Assembly (NCBI GenBank): GCA_030040115.1
Contig: JASHUH010000586.1
Location: 1-15,801, forward strand
Length of the DNA stretch: 15,801 nucleotides
Direction: 5' to 3'
Source of the DNA: Acidobacteriaceae bacterium
GTDB taxonomy: Bacteria; Acidobacteriota; Terriglobia; Terriglobales; Acidobacteriaceae
The notes beneath the pieces are model-generated. The model saw nothing but the letters and a program-made list of their open reading frames with translations, searched no databases and had not been told where the DNA came from. Below, one piece after another: positions 1 through 7,366 of this stretch; position 1 is the stretch's first letter, and every line of letters starts with the position of its first letter. The translations under genes were made by a program, and so were the position numbers.

Positions 1-2
1 TC

Positions 3-1286
3 GGCCACTATCGCGGTGAAGTGATCGGCGCCTGCACGGATTGCCGGCGGCTATGGGCGCAGTTCCGCGCCGGCGAACTCGGCGAAGCGGAAATCGACGT
101 GGTCAGCGGACGGCTTGCGCCCACGGTGGGGACCTGCGGGGTGATGGGAACGGCCAGCACCATGGCCTGCATCATCGAGGCCCTCGGCCTGGCTTTGCCC
201 ATGAGCGCCACCGCGCCGGCCACCCACGCCGATCGGCGCCGCATCGCCGAAGCCAGCGGCGAGCGCGCTGCTGAAATGGCTAGCGCCGGCTCGCCCACAC
301 CCAGCCAGCTCGTTACGGCCGCATCGGTGCGGAACGCCATGGTCGTGCTGCAGGCCATCGGCGGATCGACCAACGGACTGATTCATCTCATCGCCATCGC
401 CGGCCGCGCCGGAGTGGGGTTCGACCTGGAGGCTTTCGACCACCTCGGCCGCGACGTCCCCGTTCTGCTCGATCTCAAGCCCTCCGGCAGCCACTATATG
501 GAGCATTTCCATGCGGCCGGTGGGCTTCCCGCACTGATGCGCGAGCTGCGCGAGCTCCTTGACCTTACCGCGCCGAGCGTGGCCGGTGGAACCCTGGCCG
601 ATAGTATCGACGAAGCGGAGGCCGCTCCGAATCAAGACGTAATCCGCACCCTGGCGGCGCCGGTAAAACGCGTGGGCGCGATGGCCGTGCTCCATGGCAA
701 CCTGGCCCCGCGCGGCGCGGTCATCAAGCAATCCGCCGCTTCGCCGGCGCTCATGCAGCATGCGGGGCGAGCGGTGGTCTTCGACTCCCCTGAAGATATG
801 GCTGCGCGCATCGATCAGCCGGATCTGGACGTAGATGCCGAGGACATTCTGGTGTTGCGCAATACCGGCCCCAGGGGCGCGCCGGGCATGCCCGAGGCCG
901 GTTATCTGCCCATCCCCATGAAACTCGCGCGTCGGGGAGTTAAAGACATGGTGCGCATCTCCGACGCGCGCATGAGCGGCACGGCCTTCGGCACGATTGT
1001 TTTGCATATCGCGCCTGAAGCGGCTGTGGGTGGGCCGCTCGCCGTGGTCCAGACCGGCGACCGCATCCGGCTGGACGTGGAAGCCCGCCGCATCGATCTG
1101 CTCATCGACGACGACGAACTCACCCGCCGCCTCACCGCCTGGCACCAAGCGCCGCCGCGCCCGCGGCCCATGCGCGGCTACGCCAAGCTCTTTGACGGGG
1201 CTGTGTTGCAGGCCGATCAGGGTTGCGACTTTGATTTCCTTCTGCGCGATGGCGGCTCGGGATCAGCGACAGAATCCGGAAACTGA
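3..1286 (+). CDS. IlvD/Edd-family dehydratase, sugar-acid subgroup (3' part, truncated by window edge)
   Basis: Members of this family remove water from dihydroxy acids or aldonic acids using an iron-sulfur cluster. The reading frame is already open at the first complete codon (GHYRGEV...), so the N-terminus and the first two cluster cysteines lie outside the window. About 427 residues are visible, against roughly 570-600 for a whole protein. The third cluster cysteine is visible in GTCGVMGTASTM (codon 135-137). TAST rather than TANT, and MSGTAFGT carrying the expected catalytic serine (codon 975-977), point to the L-arabonate/D-xylonate dehydratase branch rather than branched-chain amino-acid DHAD. 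The segment NTGPRGAPGMPEAGY near the C-terminus and the ending ADQGCDFDFLL are also typical. The exact substrate cannot be read from the sequence. The family call is secure; the sugar-acid subgroup is likely. Confidence 0.9.
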   Translation, partial: GHYRGEVIGACTDCRRLWAQFRAGELGEAEIDVVSGRLAPTVGTCGVMGTASTMACIIEALGLALPMSATAPATHADRRRIAEASGERAAEMASAGSPTPSQLVTAASVRNAMVVLQAIGGSTNGLIHLIAIAGRAGVGFDLEAFDHLGRDVPVLLDLKPSGSHYMEHFHAAGGLPALMRELRELLDLTAPSVAGGTLADSIDEAEAAPNQDVIRTLAAPVKRVGAMAVLHGNLAPRGAVIKQSAASPALMQHAGRAVVFDSPEDMAARIDQPDLDVDAEDILVLRNTGPRGAPGMPEAGYLPIPMKLARRGVKDMVRISDARMSGTAFGTIVLHIAPEAAVGGPLAVVQTGDRIRLDVEARRIDLLIDDDELTRRLTAWHQAPPRPRPMRGYAKLFDGAVLQADQGCDFDFLLRDGGSGSATESGN

Positions 1287-1341
1287 TTGTTTTCGGCGCG
1301 ACCGCGAGGAAAAATGCCTCAGCAGGGACAAATTCCGACAA

Positions 1342-1378
1342 ATATACCTTGACACGTATATGCCTGTTAGAGTATATA
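1342..1378 (+). promoter_or_regulatory. Sigma70-type promoter with overlapping inverted repeat (candidate ArsR operator)
   Basis: A perfect TTGACA -35 box lies at 1349-1354. It is followed 18 bases later by TATATA at 1373-1378, or 17 bases later by GTATAT at 1372-1377. ATATAC at 1342-1347 and GTATAT at 1356-1361 form an inverted repeat around the -35 box, and GTATAT recurs at 1372-1377 over the -10. Repeats placed on both promoter elements suit autorepression by the ArsR-type protein just downstream. Transcription would start about 7 bases past the -10, at or next to the GTG start codon at 1385. The elements are seen directly; their use is inferred. Confidence 0.65.
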
Positions 1379-1384
1379 AGAAAC

Positions 1385-1774
1385 GTGGAATCGATCTTCG
1401 AAATCATCGCCGAACCGAACCGCCGCGCGATCTTGAATCTCCTGGCGGCAAGTGAACGGTCCGTGGGGGAGATCGAGCGTCAACTTCGGATGCCGCAGCC
1501 AAAGGTGTCAAAACACCTGCGCGTGCTGCGCGAGTCTGGTTTTGTGGAGTCTACAGTGGACGCACAACGCCGTCTTTACAGGCTGAAACCCGGACCCCTT
1601 CAAGAACTGGATGCGTGGTTGGCGCCGTTCCGGCAGTTCTGGTCCGCCCACCTGGATGCTCTGGAGCGCCACCTTGATCGTATGGGGGACCCCATGGGGC
1701 AATCTCCGGTGCAACCAATGCCCGCGAAAAGAAAGGCGGGGAATCGAACGACGCGGCGCAAACCGCGAACCTGA
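1385..1774 (+). CDS. ArsR/SmtB-family winged-helix transcriptional repressor, probably leaderless
   Basis: A 129-residue DNA-binding protein. The N-terminal segment IFEIIAEPNRRAILNLL followed by a winged helix (SVGEIERQLRMPQPKVSKHLRVLRESG, about residues 28-54, then a wing ending RRLYRL) is diagnostic of the ArsR fold. There is no ELCVCDL-type cysteine motif, so it is not a classical metal sensor. It resembles the autorepressors found beside AHSA1/SRPBCC and glyoxalase genes. The C-terminal tail of about 25 residues is basic and low in complexity (KRK, TRRK). I chose GTG at 1385 because the only longer in-frame option, TTG at 1349, sits inside the -35 box. This start has no Shine-Dalgarno sequence and coincides with the predicted transcription start. 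It is the first gene of a five-gene plus-strand run and ends 15 bases before the VOC gene. Confidence 0.88.
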   Translation: MESIFEIIAEPNRRAILNLLAASERSVGEIERQLRMPQPKVSKHLRVLRESGFVESTVDAQRRLYRLKPGPLQELDAWLAPFRQFWSAHLDALERHLDRMGDPMGQSPVQPMPAKRKAGNRTTRRKPRT

Positions 1775-1789
1775 CACGGGAGAAATGGA

Positions 1790-2182
1790 ATGAAGGTCAA
1801 ATTGACGAGTGTTTATGTCGACGACCAGGAGAAGGCTCTGCATTTCTATACCGAAGTGCTGGGCTTCGTGAAGAAGGCCGACTTCAGCCAGGGGACGTTT
1901 CGCTGGCTGACGGTGACCTCGGCGGAGGACCCGGATGGCGCGGAGCTGCGACTGGCCTTGAACAACAACCCCGCGGCCAAAGCCTACCAGCAGGCCCTCT
2001 TCGAGCAAGGCCAGCCCGCAGCCATGTTCTTTACCGGCGACCTGCAGGCCGAGTTTGAGCGGATGAAAGCGCGCGGCGCCGAGTTTATCATGGCGCCGAC
2101 GGATGTGACGGCCTCAAAGATCGCCAAGCTCAACGACACCTGCGGTAATCTCATTCAGGTTACGCAACTGATACGGTGGTAA
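1790..2182 (+). CDS. VOC-superfamily (glyoxalase/bleomycin-resistance-like) protein
   Basis: A 130-residue cytosolic protein of the vicinal-oxygen-chelate fold. The first beta-alpha-beta unit (SVYVDDQEKALHFYTEVLGF, residues 7-26) and the closing DTCGNLIQVTQL form the usual paired modules. The family frequently has His near the start and Glu near the end as metal ligands. Here these positions read Tyr and Gln, as I recall for this VDDQ/DTCGNLIQ subgroup, so catalysis of the glyoxalase type should not be assumed. GGGAGA at 1778-1783 lies 6 bases before the ATG. The gap to the ArsR stop is 15 bases, so co-transcription is very likely. The substrate is unknown; the position next to an ArsR repressor and an SRPBCC gene is a recurrent arrangement in soil bacteria. 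Confidence 0.88.
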   Translation: MKVKLTSVYVDDQEKALHFYTEVLGFVKKADFSQGTFRWLTVTSAEDPDGAELRLALNNNPAAKAYQQALFEQGQPAAMFFTGDLQAEFERMKARGAEFIMAPTDVTASKIAKLNDTCGNLIQVTQLIRW

Positions 2183-2269
2183 GGCGGATCTTCAGCGGTG
2201 TCGCCGCCCTGCTCGAATCACCAGGTTTGGGCGGGCGTCGATATTCAAGTTGACGTCAGGAGAAGATCG

Positions 2270-2808
2270 ATGGGCGATCGCGAGCAGTACATACCGGGCC
2301 CGGCCTGCGGAGCGCAGGTGATCAAAGACGGAGAGAAATGGACGCTCATTCTGGTCAGAGAATTGCGGCGCCCGCCGGAAAAGGTTTGGCAGGCGCTCAC
2401 GATCCGGCGCATTTGCGCGAATGGGCGCCCTTCGATGCCGATGGCAGCCTGGGCGCGGTAGGAACGGTAAAGCTCACGTGGGGTGGAACGGGGCAGATTT
2501 CCGAAACAAGCGTGACGCGAGCCGATGCACCCGAGGTGCTTGAGTACAACGAAACCCGGTGGGAGCTCGAAGCCTTTGGCGGCGGCACACGCCTCACCTT
2601 ATGGCACCGCATCGATCGGCGCTTTATTGCGTGGGGCGCGGCGGGCTGGCACATTGCCTTCGATGTTCTGGAACGACTGCTCACCGGCCAGCCCATCGGC
2701 CGCATTGCCGGCGCCGGGGCCATGCAGTTCGACGGCTGGCGGCGCCTGGTCGCGGAGTACGCGAAACAGTTCAATACGGAAACGCCCAACTCTCCACCCC
2801 AGGGATGA
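2270..2808 (+). pseudogene. AHSA1/SRPBCC-domain protein interrupted by a one-base frameshift
   Basis: The START/Bet v1-like (SRPBCC) fold binds hydrophobic ligands; the AHSA1 branch is common beside ArsR repressors. Translation from ATG 2270 (AGGAG at 2258-2262, 7 bases upstream) gives MGDREQYIP... up to VWQALT near 2400. The family sequence then continues in another frame as DPAHLREWAPFDADG through to the stop at 2808. One base appears lost around 2399-2401: adding one would join ALT to DPAHLREW and give 179 residues, a normal family length. Without it, translation runs out of frame and stops at 2459-2461. No slippery heptamer is visible at the junction, so mutation or a sequencing/assembly error is likelier than programmed frameshifting. 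The downstream half is well preserved (WELEAFGGGTRLTL, FDGWRRLVAEYAKQF), so the lesion is recent or artefactual. Confidence 0.82.
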
Positions 2809-2871
2809 AAAGGGGTCGCCGCGGCGCCAGTCGAGCGCCTGAAGCAGCGCAAAAATCGTGAGGAGGTCGCG

Positions 2872-3090
2872 ATGCACTGGAACAAATGGATTCGGCAGAC
2901 CCACCGCTGGGTGTCCATCGCCTTTTTGTTGGCCGTCATCGTAAACGGTATTGCGGTGGTGCAGGGGAAGTATTCCACCCGGACGGGCCTCATGGCGGTG
3001 TTCCCGCTCGCCTTGCTCCTGCTGTCCGGTCTCTACTTGTTTGTGCTGCCGTATGCTGCCAATTGGCGCAAGGCGCGACGCACCCGGTGA
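2872..3090 (+). CDS. Small two-helix membrane protein, unknown function
   Basis: A 72-residue protein with two predicted membrane helices, about residues 12-31 (WVSIAFLLAVIVNGIAVV) and 39-62 (GLMAVFPLALLLLSGLYLFV). A short polar stretch separates them, and the C-terminus is basic (WRKARRTR). The N-terminal MHWNKWIRQTHRW recalls the opening of PepSY-associated membrane segments, but there is no PepSY domain here. AGGAGG at 2861-2866 lies 5 bases before the ATG, the strongest ribosome-binding site in the cassette. It sits 63 bases after the SRPBCC reading frame and 96 bases before the DUF1801 gene, all on one strand, which suggests one transcript. Both ends of the protein should face the same side of the membrane, probably the cytoplasm given the positive tail. 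No function can be assigned. Confidence 0.8.
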   Translation: MHWNKWIRQTHRWVSIAFLLAVIVNGIAVVQGKYSTRTGLMAVFPLALLLLSGLYLFVLPYAANWRKARRTR

Positions 3091-3186
3091 ATCCGATCGA
3101 CTATCGAACGGGAACAGGCGTTTGTGCACCGAGTTTGCACGTCGCGCTTCGCGCAGGGAAAATATGTGCGTGAATTGGAGCTGTCC

Positions 3187-3636
3187 ATGAAGAAACTCAT
3201 TCAGACGGAATCTGCCTCCGCCTCTGCATCCATCGACGCCAAGATCAACGAACTTGGCGACTGGCGAGGGAAAACGCTCGCCCAAGTGCGCGCCATCGTA
3301 CATGAGGCGGATCCGGAGATCGAAGAAGAATGGAAGTGGGCCAAGCCGTCCTCGCCGGGGACGCCCGTCTGGTCCCACGGCGGCATCGTTTGCACGGGAG
3401 AGACGTACAAGAACGTCGTCAAGTTGACCTTTGCCAAGGGAGCTCAATTGAAGGACCCCTACGGACTGTTTAACTCCAGCCTCGAGGGGAACGTGAGGCG
3501 CGCGATCGACATCCATGCAAGCGACAAAGTGGATGAGGCGGCCTTGAGGGAGCTTATTCGCGCAGCAGTGGCGCTCAATCTCAAGGGCGAGAGCAAGCCG
3601 AAGGCCCAGCGGGCGAGTGGCAGGCGGTCTGACTAG
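3187..3636 (+). CDS. DUF1801-family protein
   Basis: A 149-residue soluble protein. The central region (EEWKWAKPSSPGTPVWSHGG, then VVKLTFAKGAQLKDP and LFNSSLEGNVRRAIDIH) is the characteristic DUF1801 pattern. The family has a compact alpha/beta fold and includes proteins linked to iron handling, but no reaction is established for most members. The frame is open further upstream, but ATG 3187 is preferred: GGAG at 3177-3180 is 6 bases away, and the extra upstream residues do not look like the domain. A short Ser/Ala-rich stretch follows the N-terminus, and the C-terminus is lysine/arginine-rich. It is the last gene of the ArsR cassette; a hairpin follows at 3642-3676. Family assignment is confident, function is open. 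Confidence 0.87.
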   Translation: MKKLIQTESASASASIDAKINELGDWRGKTLAQVRAIVHEADPEIEEEWKWAKPSSPGTPVWSHGGIVCTGETYKNVVKLTFAKGAQLKDPYGLFNSSLEGNVRRAIDIHASDKVDEAALRELIRAAVALNLKGESKPKAQRASGRRSD

Positions 3637-3641
3637 GTTCT

Positions 3642-3676
3642 CGGTGGTTCCTTGCCGCTGGATTCCGGGACCATCG
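3642..3676 (+). terminator. Hairpin after the ArsR cassette, candidate terminator
   Basis: Bases 3642-3651 (CGGTGGTTCC) can pair with 3667-3676 (GGGACCATCG) in a 10-bp stem containing two G-U pairs, with a 15-base loop. It begins 6 bases after the DUF1801 stop. No U-run follows, so it is not a canonical intrinsic terminator. Its position at the end of the cassette is the main support. Confidence 0.35.
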
Positions 3677-3922
3677 CTGAACCAGTTGTGCGGCTCGCGA
3701 AAGCTGATCTTCTCTGTGTGCGCCAGCCTATCTGTAATTCAAGGAGAGTGAGGAAATGACAGCCGGCTAACCGGCGCAGCTTGGGAGCATCCACGCCCGC
3801 ATACGTATCCATTGGGGGGATTCGCAGTTGGTTCGCGCTAATTCCGGGATTTTGTATGAACGTGGCGCGCCTAATGACGTGCTTCCGCCAGAGCGTTCCA
3901 TGCCTCTGCTCAATCGGTTCAG

Positions 3923-3952
3923 TTGACGTTGGTCTTTGTCGGCGCGTAACAT
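3923..3952 (+). promoter_or_regulatory. Candidate sigma70 promoter for the GH3 gene
   Basis: TTGACG at 3923-3928 (five of six matches to the -35 consensus) is separated by 18 bases from TAACAT at 3947-3952 (four of six matches to the -10). Transcription would start near 3959, giving a leader of about 20 bases that includes AGGAG at 3967-3971 ahead of the ATG at 3980. Spacing and position fit well; the -10 is weak. Confidence 0.45.
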
Positions 3953-3979
3953 GACGAGGTTTGCTCAGGAGACCTGACG

Positions 3980-6238
3980 ATGCCGTCCTTCCGTCGAACC
4001 TTGTTCTCTTTGGCGTGCGTCGCCTGTTTTGCCGGTGCGCTTGCCGCCTCCGCCCAATCTGCGGCCCCGCCGCAAACTCCCGCGCAAGATCGTCCCTGGA
4101 TGAACAAGTCGTTTTCGCCAGACCGGCGCGCCGACCTCGTCCTCCAGCAAATGACTCTCGAGGAAAAGCTCAACTTCGTCCACGGCACGGGCTGGAACGG
4201 CCTGCGCGAACGTGCCGAAATCCCCAAGGGCTCGCTCGGCGGCGCGGGATATGTGGAGGGCGTCGCGCGCCTGGGCATTCCTGGCGTCAACATGGCTGAT
4301 TCGGCAGTCGGCGTCCGCCTCTCTGGCGCGGGCAGCCATTACGCCACTCTGCTGCCCTCTGTGCTCGGCGCCGCTTCTAGCTGGGATCCCAAAGCGCTTT
4401 TCCTCTTCGGCGACGTGATCGGCCGCGAGTTGCGCGAGACCGGCTACAACATGTCAATCGGCGGCGGCATGGATCTGGCCCGCGATCCCCGCAATGGCCG
4501 CAATTTTGAGTACGCCGGCGAGGATCCACTGCTGGCCGGAACCATGGTGGGCAACCTCGCCAAAGGCGTGCAGTCGAACCAGGTGATGGGCGACATCAAG
4601 CATTACGCCTTTAACGACGAGGAAACCGGCCGGAACATCTTCAATGCCGAAATCACCCAACGCGCCGCGCGCGAAAGCGACCTGTTGGCATTCCAGATTG
4701 CCATCGAAATGGCTCATCCCGCCGGGGTGATGTGCTCGTACAACAAGGACACCATCACCCCGCCTGACACCAGCCCGGACTGGTCCTGCCAGAACGATTA
4801 TCTCCTCAACCAGGTGCTCAAAAAGGACTGGGGCTTTCAGGGATTCGTTCTCTCCGACTGGGGTGGAACCCACTCCACAGTGCACGCCTTCATGTCCGGT
4901 CTCGACCAGGAGCAGCCAGGGTCGATCTTTTTCGGGGAGCCGCTCAAAAAGGCAATCGAAGATGGCCAGGTTCCCATGTCGCGCCTCAACGAGGCCGTAC
5001 ACCGCGTGCTGCGCAGCATGTTCGCCAACGGTGTAATTGACAATCCTCCGCAAGCCGAAGAGGCCGATCCCTTTGTCGGTCGCCGCGAGGCCGAGCACAT
5101 TGCCGATGAGAGCATCGTGCTGCTGCGAAACGAAGAGAACATCCTGCCGTTTTCCGCCAGCCAGGTCCACTCCATCGCGCTCATCGGCGGGCATGCCGAC
5201 GTCGCCGTCCTCTCGGGCGGCGGTTCCGCGCAGGTGGACGCCCCGGGCGGCGGCGCTGTCGATCCGCACGCGGGCTCCGCACACTGGCTCGAGCATGTCT
5301 GGTTCCCGTCCTCGCCGGAGCGCAACATTCGTTTGCACGATCCCAGCGCCGACATTCAATTCAATGAAGGCGCCGACGTGCAGTCCGCGGCTGCGCTGGC
5401 CGCGAAATCGCAGATCGCGATCGTCTTTGTGACGCAGTGGATGAGCGAAGGCATGGACCGGCCCACGATCGAGCTGCCCGAAAACCAGGACGCGCTCGTC
5501 GAGGCGGTCGCCAAAGCCAACTCCCACACCATTGTGGTGATCGAGAGCGGCGGTCCTGTCGCCATGCCGTGGGTCGATGACGTCGCCGCCATTCTTGAGG
5601 CCTGGTTTCCGGGCATCGGCGGCGCGCAATCTCTTGCCGACATTCTCTTCGGCGATGTCGATCCTTCCGGGCGCCTCGCCATCACGTTCCCTAAAAACGA
5701 CGCGCAGCTTCCCCGACCGCAGATTCCCGGCCTGGTTGCCGAAACTGGACCCGGCGGCCTGCCCGAAAACGCTCACCACAACAAGCCAATTCCCTTCGAC
5801 GTGGATTACAACCTCGAGGGCGCCCGCGTGGGCTACAAGTGGTTTGAGTCGCAGCGCGAGACTCCGCTGTTCGCGTTCGGATACGGTCTCTCCTACACCA
5901 CCTTTGCCTTCTCCGATCTCAGCGTGGACGCCGCGCAGCGCACGGCCACTTTTACCGTGAGCAACAACGGCTCGCGCTCAGGCGCCGAGGTGGCGCAAGT
6001 GTACGCGGTGCTGCCTGCCTCGACCGGCGAAAACACCTACAAGCGCCTGGTCGGGTGGGATCGCGTGGCGCTCGCCCCCGGCGAATCGAAGACCATCATG
6101 GTTCCCATGAACCAGCTCGCGCTGTCCATTTTCGACGTGGCGAAGAATGCCTTTGTCCTGGCGCCTGGCGATTACACCATTTTCGCCGGCTCGTCCTCGG
6201 CCGACACCCCTCTCCGCGCAAGCGTACATGTGGAGTAA
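3980..6238 (+). CDS. Secreted glycoside hydrolase family 3 beta-glucosidase-type enzyme
   Basis: A 752-residue exported enzyme that should release non-reducing beta-linked sugars (typically glucose) from oligosaccharides. A signal peptide occupies about residues 1-25 (RR near the start, hydrophobic core, AASA before Q26). The (beta/alpha)8 domain spans about 50-370 and carries the catalytic nucleophile Asp293 in VLSDWGG. The alpha/beta sandwich domain, about 375-610, carries SEGMDR with Glu490 at the usual acid/base position. A fibronectin-III-like domain fills about 650-745 after FAFGYGLSYT. Substrate-binding motifs such as KHYAFND and GVMCSYNK are intact. Length and domain order match complete GH3 beta-glucosidases. 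AGGAG at 3967-3971 is 8 bases before the ATG, and a candidate promoter precedes it, so it looks monocistronic. It converges with the DUF4142 gene. Beta-xylosidase activity cannot be excluded from sequence alone. Confidence 0.93.
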   Translation: MPSFRRTLFSLACVACFAGALAASAQSAAPPQTPAQDRPWMNKSFSPDRRADLVLQQMTLEEKLNFVHGTGWNGLRERAEIPKGSLGGAGYVEGVARLGIPGVNMADSAVGVRLSGAGSHYATLLPSVLGAASSWDPKALFLFGDVIGRELRETGYNMSIGGGMDLARDPRNGRNFEYAGEDPLLAGTMVGNLAKGVQSNQVMGDIKHYAFNDEETGRNIFNAEITQRAARESDLLAFQIAIEMAHPAGVMCSYNKDTITPPDTSPDWSCQNDYLLNQVLKKDWGFQGFVLSDWGGTHSTVHAFMSGLDQEQPGSIFFGEPLKKAIEDGQVPMSRLNEAVHRVLRSMFANGVIDNPPQAEEADPFVGRREAEHIADESIVLLRNEENILPFSASQVHSIALIGGHADVAVLSGGGSAQVDAPGGGAVDPHAGSAHWLEHVWFPSSPERNIRLHDPSADIQFNEGADVQSAAALAAKSQIAIVFVTQWMSEGMDRPTIELPENQDALVEAVAKANSHTIVVIESGGPVAMPWVDDVAAILEAWFPGIGGAQSLADILFGDVDPSGRLAITFPKNDAQLPRPQIPGLVAETGPGGLPENAHHNKPIPFDVDYNLEGARVGYKWFESQRETPLFAFGYGLSYTTFAFSDLSVDAAQRTATFTVSNNGSRSGAEVAQVYAVLPASTGENTYKRLVGWDRVALAPGESKTIMVPMNQLALSIFDVAKNAFVLAPGDYTIFAGSSSADTPLRASVHVE

Positions 6239-6544
6239 CGATTCACGCCTGGGAAGGAAGTCCTGCTTCAAGCTGGCAGGTGGGAGCCAATGCGCGACGT
6301 CTTGTTCAATATTCTCGCGGTCATTCCACCCCGGTCAGCCGCGACCATTTGCCCTTATCGCCGCGCCAACTCCGCGGCAATGGCGCCGGCGACCCGGATA
6401 CCCCTCCTGTTCCTGACCGCGCCCTTGGTGCTCGTGTACACGCCCAGCGCAGTAGAACGCCGCAAAGCTGGTCCTTAGCCAATTGCGGGCGATGTGCGGA
6501 GCGGCAAAATATCCTGACCGCCGCGTGGCGTCCCAGCCCAACCG
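6239..6544. other. Intergenic region between convergent GH3 and DUF4142 genes
   Basis: These 306 bases separate two 3' ends. Short open frames exist on both strands but none has recognisable motifs. A 6-bp perfect inverted repeat, GCCGCG at 6360-6365 with CGCGGC at 6373-6378 (7-base loop), could fold, but no U-run follows on either strand. I see no gene here. Confidence 0.6.
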
Positions 6545-7093
6545 CTACGGGGTTGTATTTGCCGGTTTGCCTGCCTGAATGTCTTTCGCCCCATCCAGGT
6601 GCTTCTGCAGCACCGGCAGCGCCGTCTCCGCATAGCTCTTGATCGCCGAATTCTGCGCGTCGGCTGCTTCTTTCTTATAGATGGCAATTGCCTTGGTGTG
6701 CCCGGCGATCATGTCCTGAATGTACCTGCGATCGAAGGCCTTGCCTTTCAGCGCATGGAGCGGACCAATAAGCGCTTTGTTCTGCTCCGCGTCGATCGCC
6801 GTCGGCGCCGTCAGGTTCGCCTGCTGCGCCGCATCCTGCAGTTGGTGATAGTCCGCGGTGTGGTCGGTCACCAGCATATTTCCGTAGTCTTTGACCGCCT
6901 GCGAAGGGGCGGCGTCCTGCGCAAGCTGCCCCAGGTTGGCCTCCACCATGTCGGTTTGCCCCGCAAAATCCACGAACTGCTGATCGGTCATAGCCGCCTT
7001 TGGGCTGGCGTGTCCCGCCCCGTGGTGCATTTGAGCGAGCACCGGAATGGTCATTATCGAGATGCAGCAAACGGCGGTGAGAATACGCTTCAT
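6545..7093 (-). CDS. Exported DUF4142 protein (ferritin-like four-helix fold)
   Basis: A 182-residue protein. Residues 1-20 form a signal peptide (KR, hydrophobic core, cleavage likely after VLA), so it should act in the periplasm or outside the cell. The rest matches DUF4142: TDQQFVDFAGQTDMVEANLGQLA, then VKDYGNMLVTDHTADYHQL, then FDRRYIQDMIAGHTKAIAIYKKEA, each a long helix of a predicted four-helix bundle. The mature N-terminus begins with a small histidine cluster (MHHGAGH, His23, His24, His28), which could bind metal, though this is only suggestive. GGAGG at 7101-7105 lies 7 bases before the ATG. It is divergent from the CoA-transferase gene and convergent with the GH3 gene, so it is probably transcribed alone. 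The family's biochemical role is not established. Domain call is confident. Confidence 0.9.
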   Translation of the reverse strand: MKRILTAVCCISIMTIPVLAQMHHGAGHASPKAAMTDQQFVDFAGQTDMVEANLGQLAQDAAPSQAVKDYGNMLVTDHTADYHQLQDAAQQANLTAPTAIDAEQNKALIGPLHALKGKAFDRRYIQDMIAGHTKAIAIYKKEAADAQNSAIKSYAETALPVLQKHLDGAKDIQAGKPANTTP

Positions 7094-7366
7094 CGGATTT
7101 CCTCCAGGTTGAAATGTCTACTCAAAGAGAAGGCGGCCCGGAGTTGGACAAGCCCCGGAAAGCTGCCCCTGAAACTGAGAGATGGAATAAGCCCGAACCG
7201 GCCCGAATACAGCGCCTGCCGGCTTTGCAGCCCCGCGCACACGCCCACGCCGGGTATGATGCGTATTTACGCCTCGAGGTGTCCGGCTCGGCAAATTTAA
7301 GTTTAGCGGCAGGTTTTCCAGAAGCAGCGCGCTGATGGAGAATAGTTTCCCGAGGACAATCCGTGC

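Larger units (their letters stand above)
3637..3979. other. Intergenic region between the ArsR cassette and the GH3 gene
   Basis: These 343 bases hold no convincing gene. They contain the hairpin at 3642-3676, a four-codon open frame with a good ribosome-binding site at 3756-3770 that continues in frame after its TAA to 3926, and a candidate GH3 promoter at 3923-3952. A 61-codon minus-strand frame at 3767-3952 has no recognisable motifs. Confidence 0.7.

Noticed and set aside
2599..3516. 305-codon minus-strand open frame opposite the SRPBCC, membrane-protein and DUF1801 genes
   Set aside because: It runs antisense to three genes with clear family signatures and its translation shows no recognisable motif; it is a GC-composition shadow.
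4454..5779. 441-codon minus-strand open frame inside the GH3 gene
   Set aside because: Antisense shadow of an intact GH3 enzyme with all catalytic motifs; the translation is His/Arg/Gly/Asp-rich without a domain.
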